64,000 nt of DNA from Oceanobacillus alkalisoli. GTDB taxonomy: Bacteria; Bacillota; Bacilli; Bacillales; Amphibacillaceae. The notes beneath the pieces are model-generated. The model saw nothing but the letters and a program-made list of their open reading frames with translations, did not search any database and was not told where the DNA came from. Shown here one piece after another: positions 52,977-61,676 of this stretch. How positions within the stretch are numbered: the first letter of the stretch is position 1; every line of letters begins with the position of its first letter. The stretch is taken from NCBI RefSeq assembly GCF_021556485.1, contig NZ_JAKGBW010000012.1, positions 50,517 to 114,516 on the forward strand, given 5' to 3'. The translations under genes and the position numbers were made by a program.

Positions 52977-53186
52977 GTGGCTGTTAAAAACAACATACGA
53001 AAAATAAGGAAGCAAAGAGGTATTAAGCAATTAACGATAGCCGAAGAATTACAGGTGACCCGGCAGACATTTACTGCGATAGAAAACAATAAGTATAATC
53101 CTAGTTTAGAATTAGCTCTTAAAATAGCCAAATATTTCAATTTAGACTTTAATGAGATCTTTATTTTGGAGGAGGATGAGAAATGA
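52977..53186 (+). CDS. XRE-family regulator (short, SinR-domain type)
   Basis: A 69-residue helix-turn-helix protein with Q-L-T-I-A-E-E-L-Q-V-T-R-Q-T-F-T-A-I-E at residues 18-36 and Y-N-P-S-L-E-L-A-L-K-I-A. It is the type that pairs with a small membrane protein (YozG-like). GTG start behind GGAGGAGGG. It overlaps the next gene by 4 bp. Close to the bacteriocin remnant on the opposite strand, so a regulatory link is possible. Confidence 0.9.
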   Translation: MAVKNNIRKIRKQRGIKQLTIAEELQVTRQTFTAIENNKYNPSLELALKIAKYFNLDFNEIFILEEDEK

Positions 53187-53575
53187 AAGGGAAATGGACA
53201 TTAGCGTATGGCGGAATTGCTATTTTATTAGGAGTTTTACTAGCTCAATTCATAAGAGTTGTCATTCGTGGGGATGGGTTCACAGTAGCGCCATTTATAG
53301 GGACGTTGCCTGTTTCAATAATATTAATTGTAGTAAATATAATTCAAGTTAAACGAAAATCTGACAGTACACCTAATATGGATGAAAGAACGTTAAGAAA
53401 CATATTGAAGTTTCAGATATTTGCATCTCAAATATTTATAGGTCTTCTCTTTCTATCATTGATAATTACAACTTTTTTAAGTATTGAGAGTGTTCCTACA
53501 TCTTTATTGTGGATTATAGTACTTATATATATGTGTTTGTACGGAATTGGAACTTTAATTGTTAAAAGTAAATAA
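53183..53575 (+). CDS. Four-helix membrane protein, DUF2178-like
   Basis: A 130-residue protein with hydrophobic stretches near residues 8-28, 38-55, 78-98 and 105-125 and a conserved-looking M-D-E-R-T-L-R-N-I-L-K cytoplasmic loop. The M-D-E-R-T/D-E-R motif followed by two helices is characteristic of small membrane partners of XRE regulators in Firmicutes; these are often thought to control the regulator at the membrane. Function unproven. Confidence 0.75.
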   Translation: MKGKWTLAYGGIAILLGVLLAQFIRVVIRGDGFTVAPFIGTLPVSIILIVVNIIQVKRKSDSTPNMDERTLRNILKFQIFASQIFIGLLFLSLIITTFLSIESVPTSLLWIIVLIYMCLYGIGTLIVKSK

Positions 53576-53614
53576 TAGACCAAAAAGATAAAAATAAGCG
53601 TTTTACTCTGAGCC

Positions 53615-53648
53615 AGCTTGTAGGTGTTGTTTCACTACAAGCTTTTTT
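53615..53648 (+). terminator. Intrinsic terminator of the XRE/membrane pair
   Basis: AGCTTGTAG pairs with CTACAAGCT, followed by six Ts. Confidence 0.85.
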
Positions 53649-53664
53649 ATTAAAAGAAATAAAT

Positions 53665-53691
53665 AGGCTGCCGAGGGTTTCGCGACAGCCT
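53665..53691 (-). terminator. Hairpin terminating the YihY-family gene
   Basis: AGGCTG-CCG pairs with CGA-CAGCCT; on the minus strand a T-rich tail follows. Confidence 0.6.
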
Positions 53692-53715
53692 GAGAATCCT
53701 CCACAGGTTCTTTTT

Positions 53716-54567
53716 CTAAATATTTGCTGCTTTATGTAGCTCTGCAGCGTTCTGGATTTTATGGCGATGATAAATAACCGTAATACTTGCACCAAGCATT
53801 AAGATAAGACCTGTCAAGAAGAACCATGTCATAAGAATAATCACTCCACCGAGCGTCCCGTACGTCGCTGAATAATTACCAAAGTTACTGACATAAATTG
53901 AAAAACCGAATGAAATAACCTGCCAGAGCAAACTGGCAAGTAAAGCTCCGGGAATGATGTGCTTAAAAGGTATTTTCTTATTCGGTGCAAAGCGGTATAG
54001 TAACATGATAAATGTGGTGAGCACAATAATACTAATCAACCAGCGCAAGACATGCAGTAAAATTCCCATCCCAGCCGTTATTCCAATGATGGATCCAACA
54101 AGTTGTAAAATAACATCTCCGAGGACCGGTAATAGAATTGCGACAATGACTGAGATAATCAGTCCGATTGTCAGTCCGAGGGAAATTAAACGAACGACGA
54201 TAAACGACCTCGTTTCTTCCACATCAAATGCTTCGTTCGATGACTTGATGAACGCATCAATTCCATTGGACGCTGACCACAACGCACCGATAATCCCGAT
54301 GGTCAGTAACCCGCCCCTTGGAGTGTCAATCAGATTAATAATATTTTCTTCAAATAAAGTTGCAATCTCTCCAGGTAAAACACTTGAGAAGAAACCGAGC
54401 GCATCATCTGCGGAAATATTAAAATATGGAATGATTGCAAAGCCGACAATCAATAACGGGAAAATTGCCAACAGAAAATAATAAGCTAGAGCAGCTGCCA
54501 GAAATGTTATGTTATCTTCCTTGAATTTTTCTAATAGTTCTTTTCCAGTTGTTTTTATTTTACCCAT
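53716..54567 (-). CDS. YihY/BrkB-family membrane protein (YfkH-like)
   Basis: A 283-residue protein with six helices and the family signature A-A-A-L-A-Y-Y-F-L-L-A-I-F-P-L near residue 25, P-R-G-G-L-L-T near residue 83, A-S-N-G-I-D-A near residue 99 and Y-G-T-L-G-G-V-I near residue 235. The biochemical role of the family is unknown; older 'RNase BN' names are wrong. Monocistronic; MITE copy 5 lies upstream, 109 bp from its start. Confidence 0.9.
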   Translation of the reverse strand: MGKIKTTGKELLEKFKEDNITFLAAALAYYFLLAIFPLLIVGFAIIPYFNISADDALGFFSSVLPGEIATLFEENIINLIDTPRGGLLTIGIIGALWSASNGIDAFIKSSNEAFDVEETRSFIVVRLISLGLTIGLIISVIVAILLPVLGDVILQLVGSIIGITAGMGILLHVLRWLISIIVLTTFIMLLYRFAPNKKIPFKHIIPGALLASLLWQVISFGFSIYVSNFGNYSATYGTLGGVIILMTWFFLTGLILMLGASITVIYHRHKIQNAAELHKAANI

Positions 54568-54675
54568 TATCCTTTAACCTCCACTAACATTACCAAGATA
54601 TTGTACAGACTATATACCCTACTTGTTTTAAATTAATCTTTTTTAAAAAATGGGAAAGAATATTTTTGTAAAACG

Positions 54676-54791
54676 AATGAATTTCATAATTACCAAAGTC
54701 AGCTTTTCCATCACCATATGTAGTTGGGAACGAACCAACTCAACTACATATGCTGATGGTGAAGCATTAAATACGTATTATGAAATTCATT
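54676..54791 (+). repeat. 116-bp palindromic MITE-like repeat, copy 5
   Basis: Flanked by perfect AAAACG on both sides, the clearest target duplication. It sits in the divergent gap between the YihY gene and the DUF948 operon, 95 bp before the ATG of the latter. Confidence 0.92.
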
Positions 54792-54885
54792 AAAACGTTA
54801 AAAGTTTTATTTACGCCATCTAGTGGTATAATATCTCTATAATAGATGCCTGAGTATGTGGATGCTAAAGGAGGGAACAGTACAT

Positions 54886-55383
54886 ATGGGACTTATATAT
54901 CTTAGTATTTTACTTGTAGCCATTGCCTTTCTAATTGCAACAGTTTATATTTGTTTCGTCCTGAAGCGGTTGACGAATACAATGAGGTCATTAAGTGTTA
55001 CATTAGGCAGTGCTGAGGAACAGGTCGGGAAAATGACCCCTGTGCTTTCGCAGACGATAAAAGAGACAGATGAATTAATCGGTGACGTGACGGAAAAGGT
55101 CCAAGCAACGGATAGTATGTTTGATTCTGTCCAATTACTTGGTGAATCTGTTCAATCTGCCAATACTGCTCTGCAAAATGGGCTAGGTAATTTAACGGAT
55201 GCGGAAATGGACCGTAAAGTGAAGCCGTTTATTGAAGGGATCAAATGGAGTGAGGTAGCAGTACAATTATATGGCACGTGGAAAGGTCAGCAACCAAAGC
55301 AAAAAAATGAGCTGATGATTAAAAATGAACTTAAAATTCGTGAAAAGCATGATATCGTAAAAGTAACAGGGAGAGAGGGATAG
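54886..55383 (+). CDS. DUF948 protein, YtxG-like (first)
   Basis: A 165-residue protein with a single N-terminal helix (residues 2-24) and a long helical, MCP-like coiled-coil region (residues 30-110). ATG 54886 is fixed by AAAGGAGGG; an in-frame ATG ten codons earlier lies upstream of that site. YtxG/YtxH-type proteins are sigma-B or stress-associated in B. subtilis, with unknown mechanism. It shares an operon with a second DUF948 gene 2 bp downstream. Confidence 0.8.
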   Translation: MGLIYLSILLVAIAFLIATVYICFVLKRLTNTMRSLSVTLGSAEEQVGKMTPVLSQTIKETDELIGDVTEKVQATDSMFDSVQLLGESVQSANTALQNGLGNLTDAEMDRKVKPFIEGIKWSEVAVQLYGTWKGQQPKQKNELMIKNELKIREKHDIVKVTGREG

Positions 55384-55385
55384 AT

Positions 55386-55844
55386 ATGACATTAGTAGGT
55401 GTTGGAGTATTATTAATTGGAGTTGCATTTCTTGTATTAGCCGTATTCGTAGCACATGTGTTGAATAATTTAGCCGGTGTACTTGATGGTGTGGATAAGA
55501 CGGTGCAGCAGCTTCCTGGACAACTCGATGATATGTTGAATGAAACCTCAAATATCATTCGTGAAAGTAATCAGACCTTAGCGGATGTGAATGAGAAAAT
55601 GGAACAATTAAGTCCATTATTTTATATTGTTGGAGATGTTGGAAATGCGACGAGAAAACTGACATCGTCCCTTGTTGATGTAACGGAGTCGATGAAAGAG
55701 AAGAGTGAGACAGGTAAAGGTATTGCCGATACGAATAAACTAGGTGGTATATACGGCTCTTTCGCCCTCGGTTATTATTGGTTAAAGCGACGCCAGCAAT
55801 TGAAAAATGATTATGCTGAAGGGGAATTTACTGGTGGAAACTAA
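55386..55844 (+). CDS. DUF948 protein, YtxG-like (second)
   Basis: A 152-residue protein with an N-terminal helix (residues 3-27), the DUF948 segment L-P-G-Q-L-D-D-M-L-N-E-T-S near residue 41 and S-P-L-F-Y-I-V-G-D-V-G-N-A near residue 77. This last motif recurs in the minus-strand paralogue at 56101, so the two are duplicates. Overlaps the next gene by 11 bp. Confidence 0.85.
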   Translation: MTLVGVGVLLIGVAFLVLAVFVAHVLNNLAGVLDGVDKTVQQLPGQLDDMLNETSNIIRESNQTLADVNEKMEQLSPLFYIVGDVGNATRKLTSSLVDVTESMKEKSETGKGIADTNKLGGIYGSFALGYYWLKRRQQLKNDYAEGEFTGGN

Positions 55845-56049
55845 AAGTCTAATTATTTCGATTGCTAGTGGCGTTGTAAGTGGCGCGATGCTTGCTGTTT
55901 TTGCGAATTATCGGGACGAGCATGCGGGTGGCCCTTCCTTACTCCAAAAGGCGCAAGCGTGGGAAAGGAAGTTCTATCAGGACGGTGAGAAACGGGCTGA
56001 CCTGCTTGAAAAGATAAAACAAGATGCACGTTTAGCTGCAAAGAAATAA
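55834..56049 (+). CDS. YtxH-like small membrane-anchored protein
   Basis: A 71-residue protein from GTG 55834 (AAGGGGAA 7 bp upstream): a glycine-rich N-terminal helix (I-I-S-I-A-S-G-V-V-S-G-A-M-L-A-V-F-A) followed by a charged helical tail. YtxG-YtxH pairs are common in Bacillus. The open frame extends nine codons further upstream but without a suitable site. Terminator directly after. Confidence 0.65.
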   Translation: METKSLIISIASGVVSGAMLAVFANYRDEHAGGPSLLQKAQAWERKFYQDGEKRADLLEKIKQDARLAAKK

Positions 56050-56096
56050 AAAAATGCATGGTAACTGTTTTTTTGCAGTTACCATGCATTTTTTTC
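56047..56096. terminator. Strong bidirectional terminator
   Basis: AAATGCATGGTAACTG pairs with CAGTTACCATGCATTT with A and T runs on both sides, separating the two convergent DUF948 units. Confidence 0.92.
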
Positions 56097-56100
56097 AAAA

Positions 56101-56544
56101 CTATTCATTGTCGATTACATTTCTCTCATTATTGAACTCTCTTGCCTTCTGAAAAATCATCATCCCTAAGGTAGCAGCACCGTATAATGATTCTAAATTT
56201 TTCCTTGTAGCAAAGGTGCCTGTTTCTTTCTGTTCAAACTCTTCCACCGCATTTACCATATTGGAGGAGAGTTCATGTGTTGCTCTTCCTACATCTCCAA
56301 CAAGGTAAAAGATAGGAGTGAGCTCCTTTAATTGTACATTTATTTGCTGAAGCGTATCTACACCAGTGTGGAGTGCTTCATTTGCTTGGCCGCTGATATC
56401 CTTGACCGTTTCTGGGAGTTCTTTCGTCGTTTCTTTTACATCAGAAAGAATAGCAGCTACTTTATTAAGTGGTTTAATTAAGATGCCGGTTAGTGCAAAT
56501 AGGGCAATTCCGATGATGATTAATCCAATTCCTACCCAAATCAT
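56101..56544 (-). CDS. DUF948 protein, YtxG-like (third copy)
   Basis: A 147-residue paralogue of the 55386 gene: N-terminal helix (I-W-V-G-I-G-L-I-I-I-G-I-A-L-F-A), L-P-E-T-V-K-D-I-S-G-Q-A-N near residue 44, and T-P-I-F-Y-L-V-G-D-V-G-R-A near residue 76. ATG 56544 follows GAGAGGAG with 8-bp spacing; longer frames upstream lack a site. The gene points toward the other two, an inverted duplication. Confidence 0.8.
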   Translation of the reverse strand: MIWVGIGLIIIGIALFALTGILIKPLNKVAAILSDVKETTKELPETVKDISGQANEALHTGVDTLQQINVQLKELTPIFYLVGDVGRATHELSSNMVNAVEEFEQKETGTFATRKNLESLYGAATLGMMIFQKAREFNNERNVIDNE

Positions 56545-56713
56545 CACAAAACTCCTCTCCATCATTATATATTTTTCATACCACATTTCTTTTTGTGATA
56601 AACGTTCCTTTCTTAGCATACCACATTTCCCTAGTCATAATCCTCTCCTGTCTCCCATAAAATTTTAATAACATACTCAACTTTCACAGTCCAAAACACT
56701 CGAGTGTCGTATT

Positions 56714-57189
56714 CATTCAGCGTAAGTATTTGCTCATTCTCTTGAAAGTATCTCTAGTCGCCGTTCAGTTGCCCGGTGGACGGATGCGCATCCTTGGGAA
56801 CTGCCGGAGCTCCTCGGGCTGAGCACTAAGGGGTCTCCAGACTCGTGCTGTTCCCGCAGAAGTCACCGTCCACCGGGCAACTGAACTGGTTGGGATGATT
56901 ATTTTAAATACAAATTATTCCTGCCTCTTTCCAGTACATTAAATAGTGAGCCCGATTTGGTCTTTTCTGGTAGCAGTCCAGACACCTCGAGACTCCTGCG
57001 GGAGGCCGGCTAAAAACGGTCACGTCCTGTGACCAACGCCGGCATTAGAACTTCCTGTTCGGAGGTAAGCCTGGCGAGACCCCTTAGTGCTCAGCGCGAG
57101 GAGGCTTGACGTTCGCTCAGCAGTGCGAGAGGTGTCTGGACTGCGGATCTCCAGAAGAGAGTTTCGGTTTCGGATACTTACGCTGAATG
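56714..57189. repeat. 476-bp GC-rich element with 16-bp perfect inverted ends and two large palindromes
   Basis: Ends CATTCAGCGTAAGTAT / ATACTTACGCTGAATG. Inside are a hairpin with 21-bp perfect arms (56763-56783 and 56866-56886) and a second with 15-bp perfect arms (56974-56988 and 57129-57143). The two inner units share CCCCTTAGTGCTCAGC in opposite orientations, so one looks like an inverted relative of the other. No open frame; GC content visibly above its neighbours. It fills the gap 56545-57254. Confidence 0.8.
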
Positions 57190-57254
57190 AAAGTGATTCG
57201 TAGTGAATTTTTTCAGGTGCGAAGGTTGAGTGACATAGTAAAGGTGGCGACGGG

Positions 57255-57974
57255 ATGGAACGTCTTTTTAAAATGGGTACGTGGGCCTTTGGCTTGATCC
57301 TGTTAGTATATTTAATTCAGATGCCGATTAAGGAAACAGATACGACTTGGGCGTCTTGGTCACTCCCCTTATCTGGGAAAGTGATTGTACTTGATCCGGG
57401 ACACGGTGGGTCAGATGGAGGAGCGGTTGGGAGAGATGATACAGTGGAAAAGGATATCGCGCTAAAGGTTACGAAGCAACTGCAGCGCTATTTACAGCAG
57501 GCAGGTGCGCTTGTTTATTTAACCCGCGAAACGGACGAGGATCTCGCCGATGAAGATACACAGGGACTCTCACGAAGAAAATCAGAGGATATCAGAAATC
57601 GCCTGCAGTTTATTGAGCATAAGCAGGCAGATCTGTTTTTAACGATCCACTTGAATGCCTTGCCTTCTGAGCGTTGGCGGGGTGCGCAGGCTTTTTATTA
57701 TCCATCATTTGATGAAAATGAGCATCTTGCTCGCATGGTTCAAGAGGAAATAAGGAGTAATCTAGAGAATACAGACCGGGAAGCGCTGGAGATAGATGGA
57801 ATTTATCTTCTGAAACACGCTGAAGCACCAGGAGCATTAGTTGAAATTGGCTTCTTATCGAATGAGGAAGAAAGAGAATTGTTAAAGCAGGATGACTATC
57901 AGGAACAAATGGCAGCAAGCATTTACCGAGGGGTATTACGCTACATTACAGAGCCGGCAGAGGAGAAAGAGTGA
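57255..57974 (+). CDS. cwlD: Germination-specific N-acetylmuramoyl-L-alanine amidase CwlD
   Basis: Removes peptide side chains from muramic acid during spore cortex synthesis, the first step to muramic lactam. 239 residues with an N-terminal signal anchor (residues 8-25) and the Amidase_3 fold: zinc ligands in L-D-P-G-H-G-G-S-D-G-G (His near 50), D-L-F-L-T-I-H-L-N-A (His near 133), and the catalytic glutamate in L-V-E-I-G-F-L-S-N near residue 197. In B. subtilis cwlD-salA-gerD-kbaA-pdaB are neighbours, as here. Confidence 0.95.
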   Translation: MERLFKMGTWAFGLILLVYLIQMPIKETDTTWASWSLPLSGKVIVLDPGHGGSDGGAVGRDDTVEKDIALKVTKQLQRYLQQAGALVYLTRETDEDLADEDTQGLSRRKSEDIRNRLQFIEHKQADLFLTIHLNALPSERWRGAQAFYYPSFDENEHLARMVQEEIRSNLENTDREALEIDGIYLLKHAEAPGALVEIGFLSNEEERELLKQDDYQEQMAASIYRGVLRYITEPAEEKE

Positions 57975-58065
57975 AACCGTCATCAAAATGCATTTCGCTT
58001 AGGTTTTCAGTCATTTGTGTTATACTTGAGGATGTACATAAATGCAAATAAGGATGGTGACAACA

Positions 58066-59118
58066 TTGCTAACAAAAGAACAGGTGATGGAACTCTTGGG
58101 TCCAGTGCGAGATCCGTTTATACATACTACTTTGGCAGAAACTGACGGGGTGAAGAGCGTTACCATTAGAGAGGAAAAGAATCACGTCAGTGTGAAAGTC
58201 GGAATTTCCAAGATGAATACCGGTGAACAGATGCAGATGCAACAGGAAATTGTCGGAATTCTAAAGAAAAATGGTGCGACTACCGTGGGGCTCCGTTTCG
58301 AGCAGCTGCCAGATGAAATCATCCGGAAACATCAACCAGCTGTTGAAAAAGCAAAAGAAGCCTCTCTCATGGGCGGATCGAATCCGAATTTTATTGCGAT
58401 AGCTTCCGGAAAAGGTGGAGTCGGTAAATCGACGGTCACAGTTAACCTTGCAACAGCTCTCGCAAGACTCGGAAAAAAAGTCGGGGTCATTGATGCTGAT
58501 ATTTATGGTTTCAGTGTACCGGATATGATGGGAATTGAAGAGCGTCCAGTTGTTCGTGGCAAGAAAATCATACCAGTAGAACGGTTCGGTGTAAAGGTTA
58601 TTTCCATGGGATTCTTTGTTGAGGATAACTCGCCGATCATTTGGCGTGGTCCTATGCTCGGTAAGATGCTGAATAGTTTCTTCTCAGAGGTTGAATGGGG
58701 TGACTTGGATTATCTATTGCTCGACTTACCACCGGGTACAGGAGATATTGCAATGGATGTGCATGAGCTCCTTCCGACATGTAAAGAAATAATCGTCACC
58801 ACCCCGCACCCGACTGCAGCATTTGTTGCTGCACGTGCTGGTCAGATGGCGATGAAGACGGATCATGAGATTCTTGGTGTTGTGGAAAATATGTCCTATT
58901 TTGAAAGTAAAGTGACTGGCGAAAAAGAACATGTTTTCGGTAAAGGCGGCGGGAAAAAGCTAGCCGAAGTACTGAAAACGAAAGTACTTGGCCAACTTCC
59001 GCTCCAACAGCCATACATGGATGAGGAAGAATTTGCACCGTCGGTTTATCAGGAAGACCATCCAACTGGACAGGAATTTCGCCGCATTGCTGCAAAAATT
59101 GTTGCCCAAGTGGAGTAG
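58066..59118 (+). CDS. salA: Mrp/NBP35-family P-loop ATPase (SalA)
   Basis: 350 residues: N-terminal DUF59/MIP18-like domain (residues 1-85) and an ATPase domain with the deviant Walker A G-K-G-G-V-G-K-S-T near residue 112, and D-L-P-P-G-T-G-D near residue 214. In B. subtilis SalA represses scoC; in other bacteria Mrp carries iron-sulfur clusters. The C-x-x-C cluster motif of many Mrp proteins is absent, as in SalA. TTG 58066 is preferred (AAGGATGGTG 6 bp upstream) over an in-frame ATG at 58042. Confidence 0.92.
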   Translation: MLTKEQVMELLGPVRDPFIHTTLAETDGVKSVTIREEKNHVSVKVGISKMNTGEQMQMQQEIVGILKKNGATTVGLRFEQLPDEIIRKHQPAVEKAKEASLMGGSNPNFIAIASGKGGVGKSTVTVNLATALARLGKKVGVIDADIYGFSVPDMMGIEERPVVRGKKIIPVERFGVKVISMGFFVEDNSPIIWRGPMLGKMLNSFFSEVEWGDLDYLLLDLPPGTGDIAMDVHELLPTCKEIIVTTPHPTAAFVAARAGQMAMKTDHEILGVVENMSYFESKVTGEKEHVFGKGGGKKLAEVLKTKVLGQLPLQQPYMDEEEFAPSVYQEDHPTGQEFRRIAAKIVAQVE

Positions 59119-59124
59119 GTAAGT

Positions 59125-59150
59125 AAAAAGAGCCCAGGGCTCTTTTTTAT
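59125..59150. terminator. Terminator between salA and gerD
   Basis: AAAAAGAGCCC pairs with GGGCTCTTTTT, serving both convergent genes. Confidence 0.85.
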
Positions 59151-59152
59151 TT

Positions 59153-59803
59153 TTACCCACCTCCACCACCTCCACCTTCACTTCCTCCGCTTTGTTCTTC
59201 GCCACCTTGCTGTTCACCACTACCTCCGCTGCTTTCTTCGTCTTCGCCACTTTGTTTTGCTTGTTCTTCAGCAGCTTTCAGAAGTATCTCTTGGATTCTT
59301 GCTTGAAATAGCGGTGTTTCTAATGTTTGTTGAATTGTTTCTTCCAAGTGGGCACGAAATTGCTGACTTTTCAATGTTGCTAAAATCAATGCCGTAACTT
59401 CCGGATTTTGCAGTAATTCAAGCATCTGTTTTTGATATTCTGCATCATTCATTAAATCCTTCATCCATTTTGTTTGCTCTTCTTGAATAGCTTCTGTATA
59501 TCCTTTGACAAAACTCGGATCCTTGAAGAGTGATTGCCACATTTCCTTTCCCTTGTCACTTACTAAAACTTCATTTATCGCAGATTTCACGACATCGGAT
59601 TGGATGGTTAGTTCTTGCTTCACTTTCTCATCTTGGAATAATTCGGTCAATGCCTTTTTGCCATCTTCTGTTTGCAGGATATCGACCACCATTTTTTTTG
59701 TCTGTTCATAATCTGCCTGCTCCTTTCCTGCCTGATTACCGCCACAAGCTGTTAAAGCTGTTAGGAAAACGAGGAAGAAAATGAAGAAGAAAAGCTTTTT
59801 CAT
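59153..59803 (-). CDS. gerD: Spore germination lipoprotein GerD
   Basis: Scaffold that clusters germinant receptors in the spore inner membrane. 216 residues with lipobox T-A-C at residue 20. The helical core (Q-T-K-K-M-V-V-D-I-L-Q-T-E-D-G-K-K-A near residue 34) and repeated helices are characteristic. It ends in a low-complexity tail rich in G, E, S and Q finishing with seven glycines, longer than I expect for the core family. It converges on salA. Confidence 0.93.
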   Translation of the reverse strand: MKKLFFFIFFLVFLTALTACGGNQAGKEQADYEQTKKMVVDILQTEDGKKALTELFQDEKVKQELTIQSDVVKSAINEVLVSDKGKEMWQSLFKDPSFVKGYTEAIQEEQTKWMKDLMNDAEYQKQMLELLQNPEVTALILATLKSQQFRAHLEETIQQTLETPLFQARIQEILLKAAEEQAKQSGEDEESSGGSGEQQGGEEQSGGSEGGGGGGG

Positions 59804-59933
59804 GATGCACCACCTTTCTTGCTATTTATAATTTGTATGACAAACTTCCTAACTATACAGTTAAAATGAGGAAAAAAGCTGCTGTTCGTGTTAAAATACA
59901 ATCATACGCATGGAAAGTGTAGGAGGATTTACA

Positions 59934-60605
59934 GTGAATATTCGTAAACTGATTAAGTTTTTATGGAATACGCTCGTAATTGGCGGAGCTACCGGTATTA
60001 TCATTAGCTTTATTATTAAATGGGATACATATGTTGCCTATCTTAATCCCATCAATTGGATGGAATTATTAGGATTACTGACGTTTTTCGTCGGTTTAGG
60101 CCTTACCTTTGCCGTTGTCAGTATGACCGGTTATTTTGCTTATTTATATATTCACCGATTCGGAATTAGCTTATTTCGTTCCTTTTGGCCGGCGGTGCAG
60201 ATTCTGTTGATTGCATTTATATTATTTGATTTAATTTATTTCCCATACAGAGGGTCAGATGGTGGAATAGGAATATATTGGTTGATTTTCGGCACGTTAC
60301 TCTTCTTCCTTTATTCTTGGTTCGTCGCCAAGTGGAAACAGAAGGAAACAAATACATCTGCCTTTATTCCAACATTGTTTTTTATGATTGTGATTACAAC
60401 GTTAGAGTGGACACCAGCACTCATGGCGGAAGGTTCGGATTACGTCTGGTTAATGTTTGCACCGCTACTTGCGTGTAACACCTACCAGATCATTGGCTTG
60501 CACCGCATCGCAAATCGAGTAGACGGCAAGTCCAAGAAAGACCCAGCAAGAAATGAAACTGCAACACCGAAGAAGGGCAAACAAAGCGCTACAACGAAAG
60601 CATAA
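59934..60605 (+). CDS. kbaA: KinB-signalling pathway activation protein KbaA
   Basis: Membrane protein needed for activity of the sporulation kinase KinB. 223 residues from GTG 59934 (TAGGAGG 8 bp upstream); about six hydrophobic helices; the conserved I-N-W-M-E-L-L-G near residue 40 and G-L-G-L-T-F-A-V-V-S-M-T-G-Y near residue 54. The charged C-terminal tail is cytoplasmic. Its presence supports a phosphorelay-controlled sporulating host. Confidence 0.9.
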   Translation: MNIRKLIKFLWNTLVIGGATGIIISFIIKWDTYVAYLNPINWMELLGLLTFFVGLGLTFAVVSMTGYFAYLYIHRFGISLFRSFWPAVQILLIAFILFDLIYFPYRGSDGGIGIYWLIFGTLLFFLYSWFVAKWKQKETNTSAFIPTLFFMIVITTLEWTPALMAEGSDYVWLMFAPLLACNTYQIIGLHRIANRVDGKSKKDPARNETATPKKGKQSATTKA

Positions 60606-60722
60606 AAGACTGAGTCTATAAGGGAAGTCTCAATTCATTAATACAAGTATAGCCTGGCTTTTCCACGTGTGTAAGTCTTTTCTGGAAAAAAAGAGGACGA
60701 TATCAAGGAGGAATGTCAAGAT

Positions 60723-61676
60723 AAGTGTAAAACAGCCCAATTTGGAATTAAGAAGAAAGCAACTTATTAAGGTAGACGGATTACAATTTAAAGATATTGG
60801 AATGGAAAGTTCGATCCTTATGAAGACCGGCGTCTAAGTCCGGAGGAGCGAGCAGAAACTTGTGTCATTAATGGATATTGACGAAAAAATTGGGATGATG
60901 CTTATTAACTCCCGAAGAATGGGGCTTTATCAAGAGGATAAAAGTAAGACAAGCCATGATGGCATCCTTGATGAAGAAATTGTAGAAAAAGGTGAAAGTA
61001 TCTTTGCGACGAGTAAAGTATACGGTACGACGCACACTATTGAAGAGAGACATCTTCGTCATTTTATTTTATGAGATAACTTCAGCACGTCCGATACAGC
61101 GGAATGAGTTAATAAAATGAATGAGCTGGCGGAAGGAACCCGTGAGTACTGTCCAAGAATTCGAAGGGAAAGATATTCCGTTTGAAGAAGTTGGCTTTGC
61201 TTTCAACTATTATTTCTTAAATGATTATTTTACGCGAACGAACGATTAGATTTTAAAGGCTAATATTAATGGTAACAGCGGTATTGTGAATAATATGAGC
61301 TGGGGCGTGGAAGAGATGAGTATCCCAGAGTGTTTTGCGAAAGCTGTCAATGCTGGAACAGATATTGTTGCGGATTCGAATGATATCGAGAACTTAAAAG
61401 CAGCATATGAAAATGGCTGGATTAGTGAGAGACGAATTAATGAAGCAAATGTGAAGTTGCTAACGGAAATGTTTGAAACGTATAGAAAACAAGCAGCCGA
61501 AGCAGTTAGTGAATTAGAAGAGTTTACGTTAACCGATAACTATGAAGAAGCAGATATTGCGCTTCTCTTCTAACAGCCGAAGTCAGGTACTTACGTTGAT
61601 GTGACGCCTGGTTTGCTTGAGCTTGAAATCACAGAAGATAAGCCGCTTAAAGCATTAGACGAGAAGCCTTATAACT
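60723..61676 (+). pseudogene. Glycoside hydrolase family 3 (beta-glucosidase), heavily degraded
   Basis: Pieces in different frames read as a GH3 enzyme: D-P-Y-E-D-R-R-L-S-P-E-E-R-A-E-T (60812), M-D-I-D-E-K-I-G-M-M-L-I-N-S (60868), R-H-L-R-H-F-I-L (61048), L-A-E-G-T-R-E-Y (61125), then S-W-G-V-E-E-M and A-V-N-A-G-T-D-I-V and C-terminal A-A-Y-E-N-G-W-I-S-E-R-R-I-N-E-A (61286-61573), and a tail to 61676. Large parts of the catalytic barrel, including the nucleophile region, are missing. It lies between kbaA and pdaB, which are adjacent in B. subtilis. Confidence 0.75.

Noticed and set aside
56714-57189. CRISPR array suggested by repeated GC-rich palindromes
   Set aside because: Only two inverted units, no regular spacers and no cas genes; a palindromic mobile repeat fits better.
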